A stretch of 64,000 nucleotides of DNA from Paramylibacter kogurei (GCF_002742285.1 NZ_MDGM01000013.1:82455-146454); one strand, 5' to 3'; counted from the stretch's first letter, positions 17,927 through 27,342 are shown. The notes: a model not told the origin generated them from the sequence alone. Translations and numbers: made by a program.

Positions 17927-19804
17927 ATGTCCACAAAAACGACGGATCAAATCAGTGTTCGCGCGGCATATGGGCGGATGTGGCATGATTGGCTCAAGCC
18001 TCATGCATGGGTTCTGGCGGGAACCGTAATTTTGATGATTGTGGTTGCTGTTGCGGCGGCTGGTTACGCCAAATTTATGCAACTGGTCATGTCGGCATTT
18101 GAAAACGGTGCCCAAAATGTGATTTATTGGGGGCCAATTGGGATCATTGTTTTGACGGTGTCCAAAGGGTTATGCCAATATTATTACCAGATCATTCAGA
18201 ATAATGTTTTAACCCGTGTTCAGGCCGATATGCAGGCCAAGATGTTCGACAGTTTGGTTTATATGGATTTATCCAACCTGTTGGCGGAATCGCCAGCGGC
18301 GTTGGCCTCGCGCTTTTCTGCAGATATCGAATTGGTACGCACCGCCACGAAAGAGGTGTTCGGATCCATCACCGCCATTTTTACGGTAATTGCCACATTC
18401 GCGGTGATGTTATCCATCGATTGGGCGATGACGCTGGGGTTGATTTTGATATTTGCATTTGCTTTTGGTCCAGTTGGTATTGCGGGGTCACGCGTGCGTA
18501 AAATTTCCTCTGAAACACAAGAAGAAATTGCCACCATGACAGGGGCGGTAAACGAAGGCCTTTCAGGTATTCGTATGGTGCGCACCTATCGCCTGGAAGA
18601 GCGTTTGAAACAAGGTGCGGATGAAGTGTTTGAACGCCTGTATAAGCTTCGCGTTGATTTGATGAAATGGCAGGCAAGTGTTTCACCACTGATGGAAATT
18701 CTGGGTGGTTTGGCGATTGCGGTTTTGTTGTTTTTGGTTGCGCTTCGTATGCGATCGGGTGCGATTGATTTGGCCGGATTTATTGGGTTGTTAACCGCCC
18801 TTGGTGTGGCAACCAACCCTGCGCGAAAGCTTGGCAAAGCCTATGCAATGGGATTGCAGGGCATGGGTGCATTGGATCGCGTTTTTGCGCTTTATGATAC
18901 GCCACAGATCATCGCGGATGGAACGTTTGAATATGCCGATGGCAGTGGTGCGCATGGCGGTATTTCATTTGAAAATGTCAATTTCACATATCCCGATGGG
19001 TATCACGCATTGCATGATATGAATTTGGAAATTGGTGCGGGTAAAACTTATGCATTTGTTGGGCGATCTGGTGCGGGCAAATCCACGGTTTTCAATTTAT
19101 TGCCACGCTTGTTTGATGCCACTGGCGGGGTGATCAAAATTGATGGCCGCCCGATCAATGAATTCAAATTATCGGCCCTGCGCGATCAGATTTCTGTGGT
19201 TAGCCAAGACAGTGTTTTGTTGTCAGCATCCATTCTGGATAACATTTCTTTTGGGCGCAAAGATGCCAGCGAAGTCGATTGCATCAAAGCCGCCAAAGCC
19301 GCCGCAGCGCATAGTTTTATCAATAAATTGCCCGATGGTTATCAAACGATGATTGACCCATCCAAGGCGGCGTTTTCAGGGGGTGAAAAACAACGGCTTT
19401 CGATTGCACGTGCGATTTTACGTGATGCACCGATTTTGTTGTTGGATGAACCCACATCGGCATTGGACGCAGAATCCGAAGCCTCTATTCGCCAAGCATT
19501 GGATGATCTGTCCAAAGGGCGCACAACATTGGTGATTGCGCATCGATTATCCACCATATTGGATGCAGATCAAATCGTTGTCATGGACCAAGGGCGGATT
19601 GTGGATCAAGGAAGCCATGATGAATTGTTGGAACGCGGCGGCATTTACGCCGACCTGTTCAACCTGCAATTTGATACAACACCCATTCAGGGAACAGAAC
19701 GTAACACGCGATCATTCGCTGGTCGTGGTGCGCAAAAGCTGATGAAATCGCCGTTGGGTCGATTGGTTCGTTTTATGGGGATTAGCGGTGATACCGATGG
19801 CTAA
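17927..19804 (+). CDS. MsbA-like ABC exporter (fused permease-ATPase)
   Basis: About 625 residues. An N-terminal six-helix exporter domain (residues 20-320) is followed by an ATPase domain with Walker A GRSGAGKST, the signature SGGEKQRLSIARA and Walker B ILLLDEPTSALD. It acts as a homodimer in the inner membrane. MsbA flips lipid A-core; Rhodobacterales usually have several such exporters, so lipid A is likely but not proved. The ATG at 17927 is preferred over an in-frame TTG at 17906. Its 3' end overlaps the convergent glycosyltransferase by 23 bp. Confidence 0.85.
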   Translation: MSTKTTDQISVRAAYGRMWHDWLKPHAWVLAGTVILMIVVAVAAAGYAKFMQLVMSAFENGAQNVIYWGPIGIIVLTVSKGLCQYYYQIIQNNVLTRVQADMQAKMFDSLVYMDLSNLLAESPAALASRFSADIELVRTATKEVFGSITAIFTVIATFAVMLSIDWAMTLGLILIFAFAFGPVGIAGSRVRKISSETQEEIATMTGAVNEGLSGIRMVRTYRLEERLKQGADEVFERLYKLRVDLMKWQASVSPLMEILGGLAIAVLLFLVALRMRSGAIDLAGFIGLLTALGVATNPARKLGKAYAMGLQGMGALDRVFALYDTPQIIADGTFEYADGSGAHGGISFENVNFTYPDGYHALHDMNLEIGAGKTYAFVGRSGAGKSTVFNLLPRLFDATGGVIKIDGRPINEFKLSALRDQISVVSQDSVLLSASILDNISFGRKDASEVDCIKAAKAAAAHSFINKLPDGYQTMIDPSKAAFSGGEKQRLSIARAILRDAPILLLDEPTSALDAESEASIRQALDDLSKGRTTLVIAHRLSTILDADQIVVMDQGRIVDQGSHDELLERGGIYADLFNLQFDTTPIQGTERNTRSFAGRGAQKLMKSPLGRLVRFMGISGDTDG

Positions 19805-20462
19805 GCTGATTGGGGTCACGTCCCAGATAGTATAGCGCCAACGTGCCAAGGTTTTTCGTTCCACGCCGAAACCACCCATCATTCACAAAGCGATCCGCAC
19901 CTGTGGTTGCAGTAAAGTTCAACGCGGTTTTCTGTCGGCCGATTTTATTGGAAATGGCGACATCTTCCATCAATGGAATATCACGATAACCACCAGTGGA
20001 ACGATACATTTGTTTGGAAATCAACAATGTTTGATCACCATAGGGCAACCCAAACAAGCGTGATCGGATATTTGCCCAACCCGCGACAAACCACGCGCCA
20101 AACCCGTTTGCGTCGAATTTCAATTTACCAAAACCGGCTTTGCGGTTGGATTGAATATGGTCCAAAACAATATCCGCCCAACCTTTTGATAATTGTGTGT
20201 CGGAATGTACGAAGAACAACCAATCACCACGTGCAGCATTGGCACCGTTGGCCATTTGTGTGCCGCGCCCCTTGGTGCATGAAATGATTTTCACGCCCAG
20301 TTCGTCACCGATTTTTATGGTGTCATCAGTTGACCCGCCATCGGCAAATATCACTTCGCAAACCAATCCCGTGCTCATCCCTTCAAATAATCCAGCCATC
20401 ATTGGACCCAGCGTTTTGGCGCTGTTCAAAGTGGGAATAATGATGGACACTGGTGCGGGCAT
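19782..20462 (-). CDS. Family 2 glycosyltransferase (TIGR04283-like)
   Basis: About 226 residues with a GT-A fold. It opens MPAPVSIIIPTLNSAKT, has FADGGSTDDT, the RGTQMANGANAARGDW block and HSDTQL in place of the usual HADT, and ends near RDPNQL. This pattern is the TIGR04283 group, sometimes linked to arsenosugar synthesis but often unlinked. Longer starts at 20495 or 20519 are possible; none has a good ribosome site. No arsenic genes are nearby, so the sugar and acceptor are unknown. Confidence 0.75.
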   Translation of the reverse strand: MPAPVSIIIPTLNSAKTLGPMMAGLFEGMSTGLVCEVIFADGGSTDDTIKIGDELGVKIISCTKGRGTQMANGANAARGDWLFFVHSDTQLSKGWADIVLDHIQSNRKAGFGKLKFDANGFGAWFVAGWANIRSRLFGLPYGDQTLLISKQMYRSTGGYRDIPLMEDVAISNKIGRQKTALNFTATTGADRFVNDGWFRRGTKNLGTLALYYLGRDPNQLSHRYHR

Positions 20463-20543
20463 GGGCCATAGATTTTTTCTGTTCTTAGGTTCCATATCGG
20501 ATATGAACAAAAAATTCATCCCTAATCGAAGGATTGCTACAAT

Positions 20544-21296
20544 ATGACAGGCGAATTGGCGATTGATCGAGGAATTTTGCGCATCAGCGGCAGTGATGCA
20601 TATAAATTTTTGCAAGACACGATCAGCAACGACATGGGTGGAACCAAAAAGGGTTTGGTCTATGCTTCGATTTTGACGCCACAGGGGAAATACCTGTTTG
20701 ATTTCTTTGTCGCAGCCAACGGTGATGATTATTTAATTGATATTGCAGTTGATCGCGCGCCCGCATTGGCCAAACGCTTAACCATGTATAAATTACGCGC
20801 GGATGTGCAGATCGAGGCCACCGATTTATGCGTTAATCGCGGGCTGGGTGATGTGCCATCGGGCGCACATGCCGATCCGCGCCACGCTGATCTGGGTTGG
20901 CGCCAATACAGTGCGACCAAGGGGGGGGAACCAACAATTGATTGGACAGCCATTCGCGTGAAACACTGTATCCCCGAAACAAATATCGAGCTGATCGCGG
21001 ATGAAACATATATCCTAGAGGCCGGATTTGAACGGCTCCACGGTGTTGATTTTCGCAAAGGTTGTTATGTCGGCCAAGAGGTTACGGCGCGGATGAAACA
21101 CAAAACCGAGCTACGCAAAGGGTTCAAGACCGTTGCCATTGATGGCACCGTGCCGATTGGCAGTGCGATCACACGGGATGGGAAATCCATTGGGCAAGTG
21201 TTTAGCCAATCAAACGGCCAAGCGATTGCATATCTGCGCTTTGATCGCGCAGGGGACGGGATGGAATCACAAGGTGTTGCGATACGTCTTTTATGA
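20544..21296 (+). CDS. ygfZ: Folate-binding protein YgfZ (tRNA/Fe-S related)
   Basis: 250-residue protein of the GcvT/YgfZ family. YgfZ uses tetrahydrofolate in repair or assembly of certain Fe-S enzymes, including MiaB. The signature KGCYVGQEVTARM with its conserved Cys is present at about residues 171-183, with the N-terminal SGSDAYKFLQDTISND. It abuts the IMPase-like gene convergently (stop codons one base apart) and is divergent from the glycosyltransferase. Confidence 0.9.
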   Translation: MTGELAIDRGILRISGSDAYKFLQDTISNDMGGTKKGLVYASILTPQGKYLFDFFVAANGDDYLIDIAVDRAPALAKRLTMYKLRADVQIEATDLCVNRGLGDVPSGAHADPRHADLGWRQYSATKGGEPTIDWTAIRVKHCIPETNIELIADETYILEAGFERLHGVDFRKGCYVGQEVTARMKHKTELRKGFKTVAIDGTVPIGSAITRDGKSIGQVFSQSNGQAIAYLRFDRAGDGMESQGVAIRLL

Positions 21297-22088
21297 TTAA
21301 GCGTTGCGAAGCGTTTTCGCGAAGCGATCGAAAACTTCGTTGTTTGCGGCGATAATGCTACCTGTTTCCAGCGGGTCGGAACCATCTTTCATTCCTTGCG
21401 AAAGACCACCAGCCTCTTTTACGATCAATGCACCTGCGGCGATGTTCCAGATATCCAACTTGCGATCCCAACAGGCATCATATCGACCTGCCGCAACATA
21501 AGCGAGGTTCAATGATGAACAGCCCCAGTTGCGTATACCAGTGACGGCAGGGGCGATATGTGCAATGTCTTTTAACACGGCTGGCAGGCCAGATTTGCCC
21601 TTTGGTGGCAATGTGGTTCCCACAATCAAACGATCCATATCACGGCGTCCTGAAACGCGGATACGTTGGTCATTTAACCATGAACCGTTGCCTTTTTCGG
21701 CCACGAATAATTCTTCGTCAATCGGGTTGAAAACCAATGCGGCAACGATTTCGCCTTTGTATTCCAATGCGATGGACAACGCCCAATGCGGCAAGCCGTG
21801 TACAAAATTTTCGGCGCCTTCAAGTGGGGCAACAATCCAACGCCGCGTTGGGTCTGATCCAGCAACTTCGCCTGCGCGTTCCGATGTCCAACCATAATTG
21901 GCACGTGCTTCTTCCAAATCTTCACGTAAAAATTCTTCGGCGCGGATATCGGCACGGTTCACAAATTCGCCTGTTCCCTTGGTGGAAACTTGCAATTTGT
22001 CGACTTCGCCAAAATCGCGCATCAACATACGCCCCGCGCGACGCGCAGCCTTGATCATTACGTTAATATTTGCAGACCATTGTGCCAT
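21297..22088 (-). CDS. SuhB/IMPase-like protein with degenerate active site
   Basis: 263 residues, clearly of the inositol monophosphatase/SuhB family over its whole length. The metal-binding centre is altered. The canonical DPLDGTTNF reads APLEGAENF (Ala87 and Glu90 for the two Asp, Ala92-Glu93 for Thr-Thr). GEE reads SER (Arg71), and the late WD(x)AAG reads WNIAAG (Asn215). I checked the codons of the APLEG segment in the DNA. Phosphatase activity is therefore doubtful. E. coli SuhB also acts non-enzymatically in rRNA antitermination with NusA, so a structural role is possible. The ATG at 22088 gives the usual family start. Confidence 0.85.
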   Translation of the reverse strand: MAQWSANINVMIKAARRAGRMLMRDFGEVDKLQVSTKGTGEFVNRADIRAEEFLREDLEEARANYGWTSERAGEVAGSDPTRRWIVAPLEGAENFVHGLPHWALSIALEYKGEIVAALVFNPIDEELFVAEKGNGSWLNDQRIRVSGRRDMDRLIVGTTLPPKGKSGLPAVLKDIAHIAPAVTGIRNWGCSSLNLAYVAAGRYDACWDRKLDIWNIAAGALIVKEAGGLSQGMKDGSDPLETGSIIAANNEVFDRFAKTLRNA

Positions 22089-22240
22089 TGGAATACCTGT
22101 AGATGTTCGGGTTCCGCGCTCTATAGGGCGGTTGGGTTGTTGATGTAAAGGGATTGATGTGCAATCTGTTGGCAAATACGCGCGATCAGGGCAGGTTTTT
22201 ACATCCATTTGTCAACTTGTCCCCAATCGAAAGGATATAA

Positions 22241-22777
22241 ATGCCCGTTTATCAATCCGCACCACGTCTTTTGACCGAACGGTTGGTCATGCGTGCACAT
22301 CGGGCAAATGATTTTGAAAATAGTTTTGCGATGTGGCGTGATGAACGGGTTTATCGCCATATTTCAGGACAACCCGCAACACCAGGTACGGCATGGCAAC
22401 GATTGTTACGCTTTACAGGGCATTGGGCATTGATGGGCTATGGCTATTGGTTGGTTGAAACCCATGGGGGCGAATTCATCGGCGAGGTGGGGTTTGCGGA
22501 TTATAAACGCGATATCACCCCACCACTTGGCAACCGACCAGAGGCAGGCTGGGTTCTATCACCATCCGCACATGGCCAAGGTTACGCCAGCGAAGCAATG
22601 GTTGCTGCGCTGGGTTGGCTTGATCAAATGAAAACAGACCCAAGTACGGTCTGTATCATTGATCCCGACAACACAGGTTCACTCCGATTGGCGCAAAAGC
22701 TTGGCTATGTCCAAGATTGCATCGGAGATTACGATGGCCAAGAAACGGTGATCCTGTCGCGCCCGCGGTTTGGTTAA
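22241..22777 (+). CDS. GNAT acetyltransferase (RimJ/RimL-like)
   Basis: 178-residue GCN5-related N-acetyltransferase of the Acetyltransf_3 group. It has TERLVMRAHRANDFENSF at the N-terminus, GEVGFADYKRDITP, the acetyl-CoA loop in SPSAHGQGYASEAMVAAL, and DPDNTGSLRLAQKLGY near the end. AAAGGATATAA precedes the ATG. Targets may be small molecules or protein N-termini; none is suggested by the context. The stop overlaps the convergent NYN gene by 4 bp. Confidence 0.85.
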   Translation: MPVYQSAPRLLTERLVMRAHRANDFENSFAMWRDERVYRHISGQPATPGTAWQRLLRFTGHWALMGYGYWLVETHGGEFIGEVGFADYKRDITPPLGNRPEAGWVLSPSAHGQGYASEAMVAALGWLDQMKTDPSTVCIIDPDNTGSLRLAQKLGYVQDCIGDYDGQETVILSRPRFG

Positions 22778-23523
22778 ACCAATTCCACCTTCATGTTGAA
22801 ACGCGGGATCAGCAAATGATTTTGCACCACATCAAATTTTGCCAAGCGTTTCTTATGTGTAACCCACGGAAATTCATCGCTAAATTCTGAAAAACGATCA
22901 TTCGTGACCACTACACCATTGGGTTTATCCGCAAATGGCAGGATAAAGTGATCGGCCTGACTTCCACCCGGCACGATGGTGATGTCGGTCGCGGGAATAC
23001 CAAATGCTTCTGCGATTTGGTTGTGATGGTTCCCGTTGCCAGAAAACACGATACCAGAGTCTTGCATCACATAATAAATATTGGCGTCAAAAAAGACGTG
23101 TACTTCGTGCCCCATTTCCAGCAGGGACACGACCATCATATGTAACACCAGCAAATTGGGATCGCGGCGCAAGAATACGTTGCTGCCGTCAATTGCGATG
23201 GATTTGAACTTAGAATTAGTGGTGGTTTTTGGCGTGGATTTGTGACGATCTGGTTTTGGACGGGATGTGTTCGTTGATGGTTTTGATACCTTTTCAACCG
23301 TTTTATGAAAAAAGCGACTGGTGAAAAGCTGCATTGCATTCCACCCCATAAACCCAGCAATGCCAAGTCCAAGACCAGCCTCGATCATCAGTGAAACATC
23401 GATGTCGGCTTGTATCGCGGAATAAAGCTTGTTGATCGCAAAAACGAGTGCACCGAATGAAACGCCTGCGCAAAACGCAAATCCTAACCAGCGAAAAATG
23501 GTACCAAAGAAAGATTTAATCAT
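22774..23523 (-). CDS. Membrane-anchored NYN/PIN-type ribonuclease-like protein
   Basis: 249 residues. Two N-terminal hydrophobic segments (about residues 4-27 and 43-62) precede a basic, Ser/Thr-Lys-rich linker and a C-terminal domain beginning FKSIAIDGSNVFLRRDPNLL. That motif, later acidic residues (FFDANIYY, SQADHFILPFA) and VVTNDRFSEFSDEFPW match the Zc3h12a-like NYN nuclease fold, with Asp residues placed to bind metal. It may be an RNase held at the inner membrane. An in-frame GTG 12 bases earlier is an alternative start. Confidence 0.65.
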   Translation of the reverse strand: MIKSFFGTIFRWLGFAFCAGVSFGALVFAINKLYSAIQADIDVSLMIEAGLGLGIAGFMGWNAMQLFTSRFFHKTVEKVSKPSTNTSRPKPDRHKSTPKTTTNSKFKSIAIDGSNVFLRRDPNLLVLHMMVVSLLEMGHEVHVFFDANIYYVMQDSGIVFSGNGNHHNQIAEAFGIPATDITIVPGGSQADHFILPFADKPNGVVVTNDRFSEFSDEFPWVTHKKRLAKFDVVQNHLLIPRFNMKVELV

Positions 23524-23545
23524 ATTGAAATTCACTCAAATGCGA

Positions 23546-24436
23546 TTAGGTTGTTCGCGCCTTTGTAAAGCCAACAAAATCTTTCATAAAGGCCGCGTCA
23601 ACCTCGGATGTGCGCACCGCGGCATATAGGCCACGTGTCAGACCCGTTTCAGTTATTGGTTTGGTCACAAAATCATGGCCGTATTTTTGATCGGCCACCA
23701 CCCAGTCGGGTAAAACAGAAACACCGCGCCCCGATGCCACTAGCAACACAATCACGGCGGTTAATTCCGCTTGTCGCACGGCGGCGGGTTCGATACGTGC
23801 GGGCATCAACAATTGCGAAAACACGTCCAGTCGGGTTTTATCAACGGGATAGGTAATCAAGGTTTGATCGCGAAAATCCTCTGCTGTGATGAATTCTTTG
23901 TCAGCCAATGGATGGTTGGATGCACAGACAAACGTTGGTTCGTAATCAAACAGATGGATAAATTCCACACCATCCAGATTTTCGGGATCGGATGAAATCA
24001 CCACATCCACCTCTTCGCGTTGTAATGCGGGTAGGGCATCGAAACTGAGCCCCGGGCGAATATCGACATCGATCTGCCCCCAATTTTTGCGAAAATCTTC
24101 CAGCACGGGAAACAGCCATTCAAAACAGGCATGGCATTCAATGGCGATATGCATCCGCCCATTGGTCCCATCATGAAGCCCAGCAAAATCCTTTTCCAGT
24201 TCTGTGATTTTTGGCAATATTTGATCGGCTAGAACCAATAATTTATGTCCCGCCTTTGAAAGCTTTAATGGCTTGGATCGGCGTAAAAATAATTCCATGC
24301 CAACTTGTTCTTCCAATCCTTTCACTTGGTGGGACAATGCGGATTGGGTGATGTTTAAAACATCAGCGGCGCGTGCCAACCCGCCTTGTTCGTGAATGGC
24401 CTTGATCGTGCGTAAGTGGCGAAATTCGATATACAT
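23546..24436 (-). CDS. metR: MetR, LysR-family regulator of methionine genes
   Basis: 296 residues. The LysR helix-turn-helix (RAADVLNITQSALSHQVKGLEE) is followed by a substrate-binding domain with IAIECHACFEWL and SRLDV-like TRLDVF positions that match E. coli MetR closely. MetR uses homocysteine as co-effector and activates met genes. It is divergent from metF with 104 bp between, and that interval contains an exact TGAA-N5-TTCA box, so it very likely controls metF and itself. Confidence 0.9.
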   Translation of the reverse strand: MYIEFRHLRTIKAIHEQGGLARAADVLNITQSALSHQVKGLEEQVGMELFLRRSKPLKLSKAGHKLLVLADQILPKITELEKDFAGLHDGTNGRMHIAIECHACFEWLFPVLEDFRKNWGQIDVDIRPGLSFDALPALQREEVDVVISSDPENLDGVEFIHLFDYEPTFVCASNHPLADKEFITAEDFRDQTLITYPVDKTRLDVFSQLLMPARIEPAAVRQAELTAVIVLLVASGRGVSVLPDWVVADQKYGHDFVTKPITETGLTRGLYAAVRTSEVDAAFMKDFVGFTKARTT

Positions 24437-24476
24437 TTATTAATTCCCAATTTTTTCATATTAAATATTAGAAATA

Positions 24477-24489
24477 TGAATTTGATTCA
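24477..24489. promoter_or_regulatory. MetR box between metR and metF
   Basis: TGAATTTGATTCA fits the known MetR consensus TGAA-N5-TTCA exactly. It lies 52 bp before the metF start and 40 bp before the metR start, positioned to act on both promoters. Confidence 0.7.
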
Positions 24490-24540
24490 ATATCGTTTTT
24501 TGACGACAACAGGGCAACGAAACAAAACTGGACGAATCCA

Positions 24541-25422
24541 ATGCATATCTCTGACCCAAAATTTGGCCTTTCATTTGAGCTGTTCCCACCGCGTTCGCTG
24601 GAAGCAAGTTTCAAAATGTGGTCAACGCTCGAAGGTTTGGTCGGCTTGGACCCAAGTTTCGTTTCCGTTACTTATGGTGCGGGTGGCACAACGCGTGATT
24701 TGTCAAAATCCGCTGTGGGTGTGATTGCCGATCATTATGGTTTGAATGTCGCTGGGCATTTAACGTGTGTTGGGGCAACACGCACCGAAACACTGCAAGT
24801 GGCACAAGATTACGCTGCCGCAGGGGCCAAACAAATTGTTGCTCTTCGCGGGGATGCACCAAATGGTGCGACCAATTTCGAAGCGCATCCAGATGGGTTT
24901 AGCGGCAGCATCGAATTGATCGAAGCCTTGGCCGCGCAAAACCAATTCAACATTCGCGTGGCGGCATACCCGCATGTGCATCCCGATAGCGCGAATGCCG
25001 ATCATGACATCGTGATGCTGCATTCCAAGTTCAAAGCGGGGGCCGACAGCGCCATCACACAGTTTTTCTTTGAGGCCGAAGATTTCCTACGCTTTCGTGA
25101 TCGTGCAGAAAAAGCAGGGATCAAAAACAAAATCGTGCCTGGTATTTTGCCCGTGGAAAACTGGGCCAAGACCAAAGTGTTTTCACAACGTTGCGGTGCG
25201 CAAACGCCTGATTGGTTGGACAAAGCATTCTCCAATACCAAATCAAAGGCCGAACATGATCTGTTATCAACCGCGGTGTGTACCGAATTATGCGATGATC
25301 TGATCAACGAAGGTGTTGAAGATTTGCATTTTTACACATTGAACGATGCGCGTTTAACCAGCGATGTGTGCCGCGCACTTGGGCGCAGCGTCACACCGCC
25401 AGTCGCTGCAAAAGTTGCCTAA
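24541..25422 (+). CDS. metF: 5,10-methylenetetrahydrofolate reductase
   Basis: 293-residue FAD-dependent TIM-barrel enzyme reducing 5,10-CH2-THF to 5-methyl-THF, the methyl donor for methionine synthase. It shows SFELFPPRSLEASFKMW with the catalytic Glu, VTYGAGGTTRD, the ALRGDAP loop, AAYPHVHPDS and the late FYTLNDARLT. Length matches E. coli MetF. Its regulator metR is next to it. If methionine synthase is the cobalamin-dependent MetH, this links to the cob genes at the left end. Confidence 0.95.
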   Translation: MHISDPKFGLSFELFPPRSLEASFKMWSTLEGLVGLDPSFVSVTYGAGGTTRDLSKSAVGVIADHYGLNVAGHLTCVGATRTETLQVAQDYAAAGAKQIVALRGDAPNGATNFEAHPDGFSGSIELIEALAAQNQFNIRVAAYPHVHPDSANADHDIVMLHSKFKAGADSAITQFFFEAEDFLRFRDRAEKAGIKNKIVPGILPVENWAKTKVFSQRCGAQTPDWLDKAFSNTKSKAEHDLLSTAVCTELCDDLINEGVEDLHFYTLNDARLTSDVCRALGRSVTPPVAAKVA

Positions 25423-25481
25423 ACCACTGGTCAAATAAAACTCCCCCGCTTAACGTGGTTCCATTAAAAGGAGCCACGTTA

Positions 25482-25961
25482 ATGTTTTTTGCGACTTCCC
25501 CCGATGAATTGCCAAGCTTTGATGAAATGCTTGCACGTTCTGGTCTGGAATTTATGACCGATATGTTGAATGGGGTAATATCGGGGCCACCCATTGCGGA
25601 TCTGTTAAATTTTCGCCTTCATGCTGTGGAAAAGGGAAGCGTGACATTTGCAGGTGCACCCAAATTTAACGCCAGCAATCCAATGGGCACTGTTCATGGT
25701 GGTTGGTATGGCACTGTGCTTGATAGTGCGATGGCCTGTTCTGTGATGACCATGCTGCCCCAAGGGTCAATTTACACAACCGCCGAATTCAAGGTGAATA
25801 TCATTCGCGGTATTACGCTCGATCAAGAGGTCTTGATCAAAGGTGTCGTCGATCATTGTGGCCGCACAACCGGTGTTGCCACGGCACAAATCTTCGGGCG
25901 CGATGATGGCAAGCTGTATGCCACAGGTTCCACCACCTGTGTGATCATGCGCCCCAAATAA
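25482..25961 (+). CDS. PaaI-like hotdog thioesterase
   Basis: 159-residue single-domain hotdog acyl-CoA thioesterase (PaaI/4HBT type). The core AGAPKFNASNPMGTVHGGWYG carries the HGG motif and is followed by LDSAMACSVMTMLP, and STTCVIM closes the domain. AAAAGGAG lies 8 bases before the ATG at 25482, which rules out the longer frame. Substrate unknown: PaaI enzymes act on phenylacetyl-CoA derivatives, but many relatives are general proofreading thioesterases. Confidence 0.85.
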   Translation: MFFATSPDELPSFDEMLARSGLEFMTDMLNGVISGPPIADLLNFRLHAVEKGSVTFAGAPKFNASNPMGTVHGGWYGTVLDSAMACSVMTMLPQGSIYTTAEFKVNIIRGITLDQEVLIKGVVDHCGRTTGVATAQIFGRDDGKLYATGSTTCVIMRPK

Positions 25962-25988
25962 CAGAATCAACTTGCCAAAATTAAAAGA

Positions 25989-26007
25989 CCCCGCAAAATT
26001 TGCGGGG
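25989..26007. terminator. Bidirectional terminator hairpin
   Basis: CCCCGCAAA and TTTGCGGGG form a near-perfect palindrome between two convergent genes. A T-rich tract follows on the minus strand (after efp) and a shorter one on the plus strand. Confidence 0.7.
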
Positions 26008-26090
26008 CCTTAAAACATCATTCGTCACTTTTACGAGGGAATTTTTCCTAGGGTCGTAACGTAACTTTGCATATCAAAGTTAATTTTGCG

Positions 26091-26654
26091 TTACGCGCGT
26101 TCGGAATATTCCATTGTTTCGGTGTGCACGACCACCGCTTGGCCTACGTCAATAAACGGTGGGATCATGATACGCATACCATTGTCCAAAATCGCAGGTT
26201 TAAAGCTATTGGCGGCGGTTTGCCCTTTGACTGCGGGTTCGGTTTCTTCGACCACACATGTCACCTTGGCTGGCAAGCTTGCGTTCAATGCTTCGCTTTC
26301 ATGATATTCGATTTGAATGGTCATGCCATCTTGTAAAAACGGACGACGTTCACCCAAAATATCAGCGGGCAACTCAATTTGTTCGTATGTTTCAGTGTCC
26401 ATAAATACCAACATACCGTCGTTTTCGTACAAAAATTGCTGATCTTTTTGATCAAGACGTACTTTTTCAACTTTGTCTGCGGAACGGAAACGTTCGTTCA
26501 ATTTTGAACCATTACGCAGGTTTTTCATTTCAACTTGTGCAAATGCGCCCCCTTTACCGGGTTTCACATGGTCAACTTTTACCGCGACCCACAGGCCGTT
26601 GTTATGTTCCAAAACATTGCCCGGTCGAATTTCATTGCCGTTGATCTTTGCCAT
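26091..26654 (-). CDS. efp: Elongation factor P
   Basis: 187-residue EF-P, which enters the ribosomal E site to relieve stalling at polyproline runs. Lys34 in [12 protein letters not shown] is the site modified by beta-lysylation in EpmA/EpmB organisms. Domain III ends in [21 protein letters not shown]. No epm genes are in the window. It terminates at the hairpin shared with the thioesterase gene. Confidence 0.96.
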   Translation of the reverse strand: MAKINGNEIRPGNVLEHNNGLWVAVKVDHVKPGKGGAFAQVEMKNLRNGSKLNERFRSADKVEKVRLDQKDQQFLYENDGMLVFMDTETYEQIELPADILGERRPFLQDGMTIQIEYHESEALNASLPAKVTCVVEETEPAVKGQTAANSFKPAILDNGMRIMIPPFIDVGQAVVVHTETMEYSERA

Positions 26655-26866
26655 GCGAATAATGCCCTTTGTTGGGTTGAAGAATGATTTTGCATTCCTA
26701 TATCTTTTGGACTTGGTCGTGACAAGTCACCAGCGAAAGAGGGTTACTTTTTAAGAGCTATGCGTTATAAACATAGCTTCCATGATCAAACTGGGCTACC
26801 GAATCGTTACAAAATCGTCATATTGCCCAGACCTAACGAAATTATAAATGTAAAGAGGACTTCGAG

Positions 26867-27181
26867 TTGTTCGACTACGTTGATGATACAGCATACACAA
26901 ACGACCAAGGTAAACGTTCTCAGAAACTGTTTGCCGCTGTTGTTTTGGCCGCATTGGATGATGCGATCGCTGATGATAAAAAATATGGAAATGGCGTTGA
27001 ATCAATCGCGCGCTGGGCACGTTCACGTGACGGACGCGAAGTATTGATGTGTGCGGGCATTGAACCAACTGAACGCTGTGTAAACGGTATGATGCAGTTT
27101 GTTGAAAAAGGTGTTCGTACATCTGTTGCCTTGTCACGCGAAGAAAGTGACCGCCAAGCAGCCGCGAAAGAGGCCGCTTAA
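26867..27181 (+). CDS. DUF6280-like small protein
   Basis: 104-residue soluble protein with FAAVVLAALDDAIADDKKYG, WARSRDGREVL and RGVRTSVALSREES, which I recognise as a conserved Rhodobacterales family (DUF6280, function unknown). The start is a TTG: AGAGGA is 7 bases upstream and no ATG or GTG fits. A strong terminator follows, so it is monocistronic. Confidence 0.75.
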   Translation: MFDYVDDTAYTNDQGKRSQKLFAAVVLAALDDAIADDKKYGNGVESIARWARSRDGREVLMCAGIEPTERCVNGMMQFVEKGVRTSVALSREESDRQAAAKEAA

Positions 27182-27209
27182 TCCAACTCCAAAAATTTTG
27201 GATTGAACA

Positions 27210-27240
27210 AACGCCGCCATTGTGCGGCGTTTTGTATTTT
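27210..27240 (+). terminator. Rho-independent terminator
   Basis: The stem AACGCCGC / GCGGCGTT with a 6-nt loop is followed by TTTGTATTTTTT. It ends the DUF6280-like gene. Confidence 0.8.
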
Positions 27241-27342
27241 TTGCACAGAGTTTGCGCAAAAATTGTTTGCTTGCGCCCTTGATTAAAAACATGTTTTTGC
27301 GCAAGTTCGCATTTGAATATTCCTCCAGCGGTGCCTTGCCCG

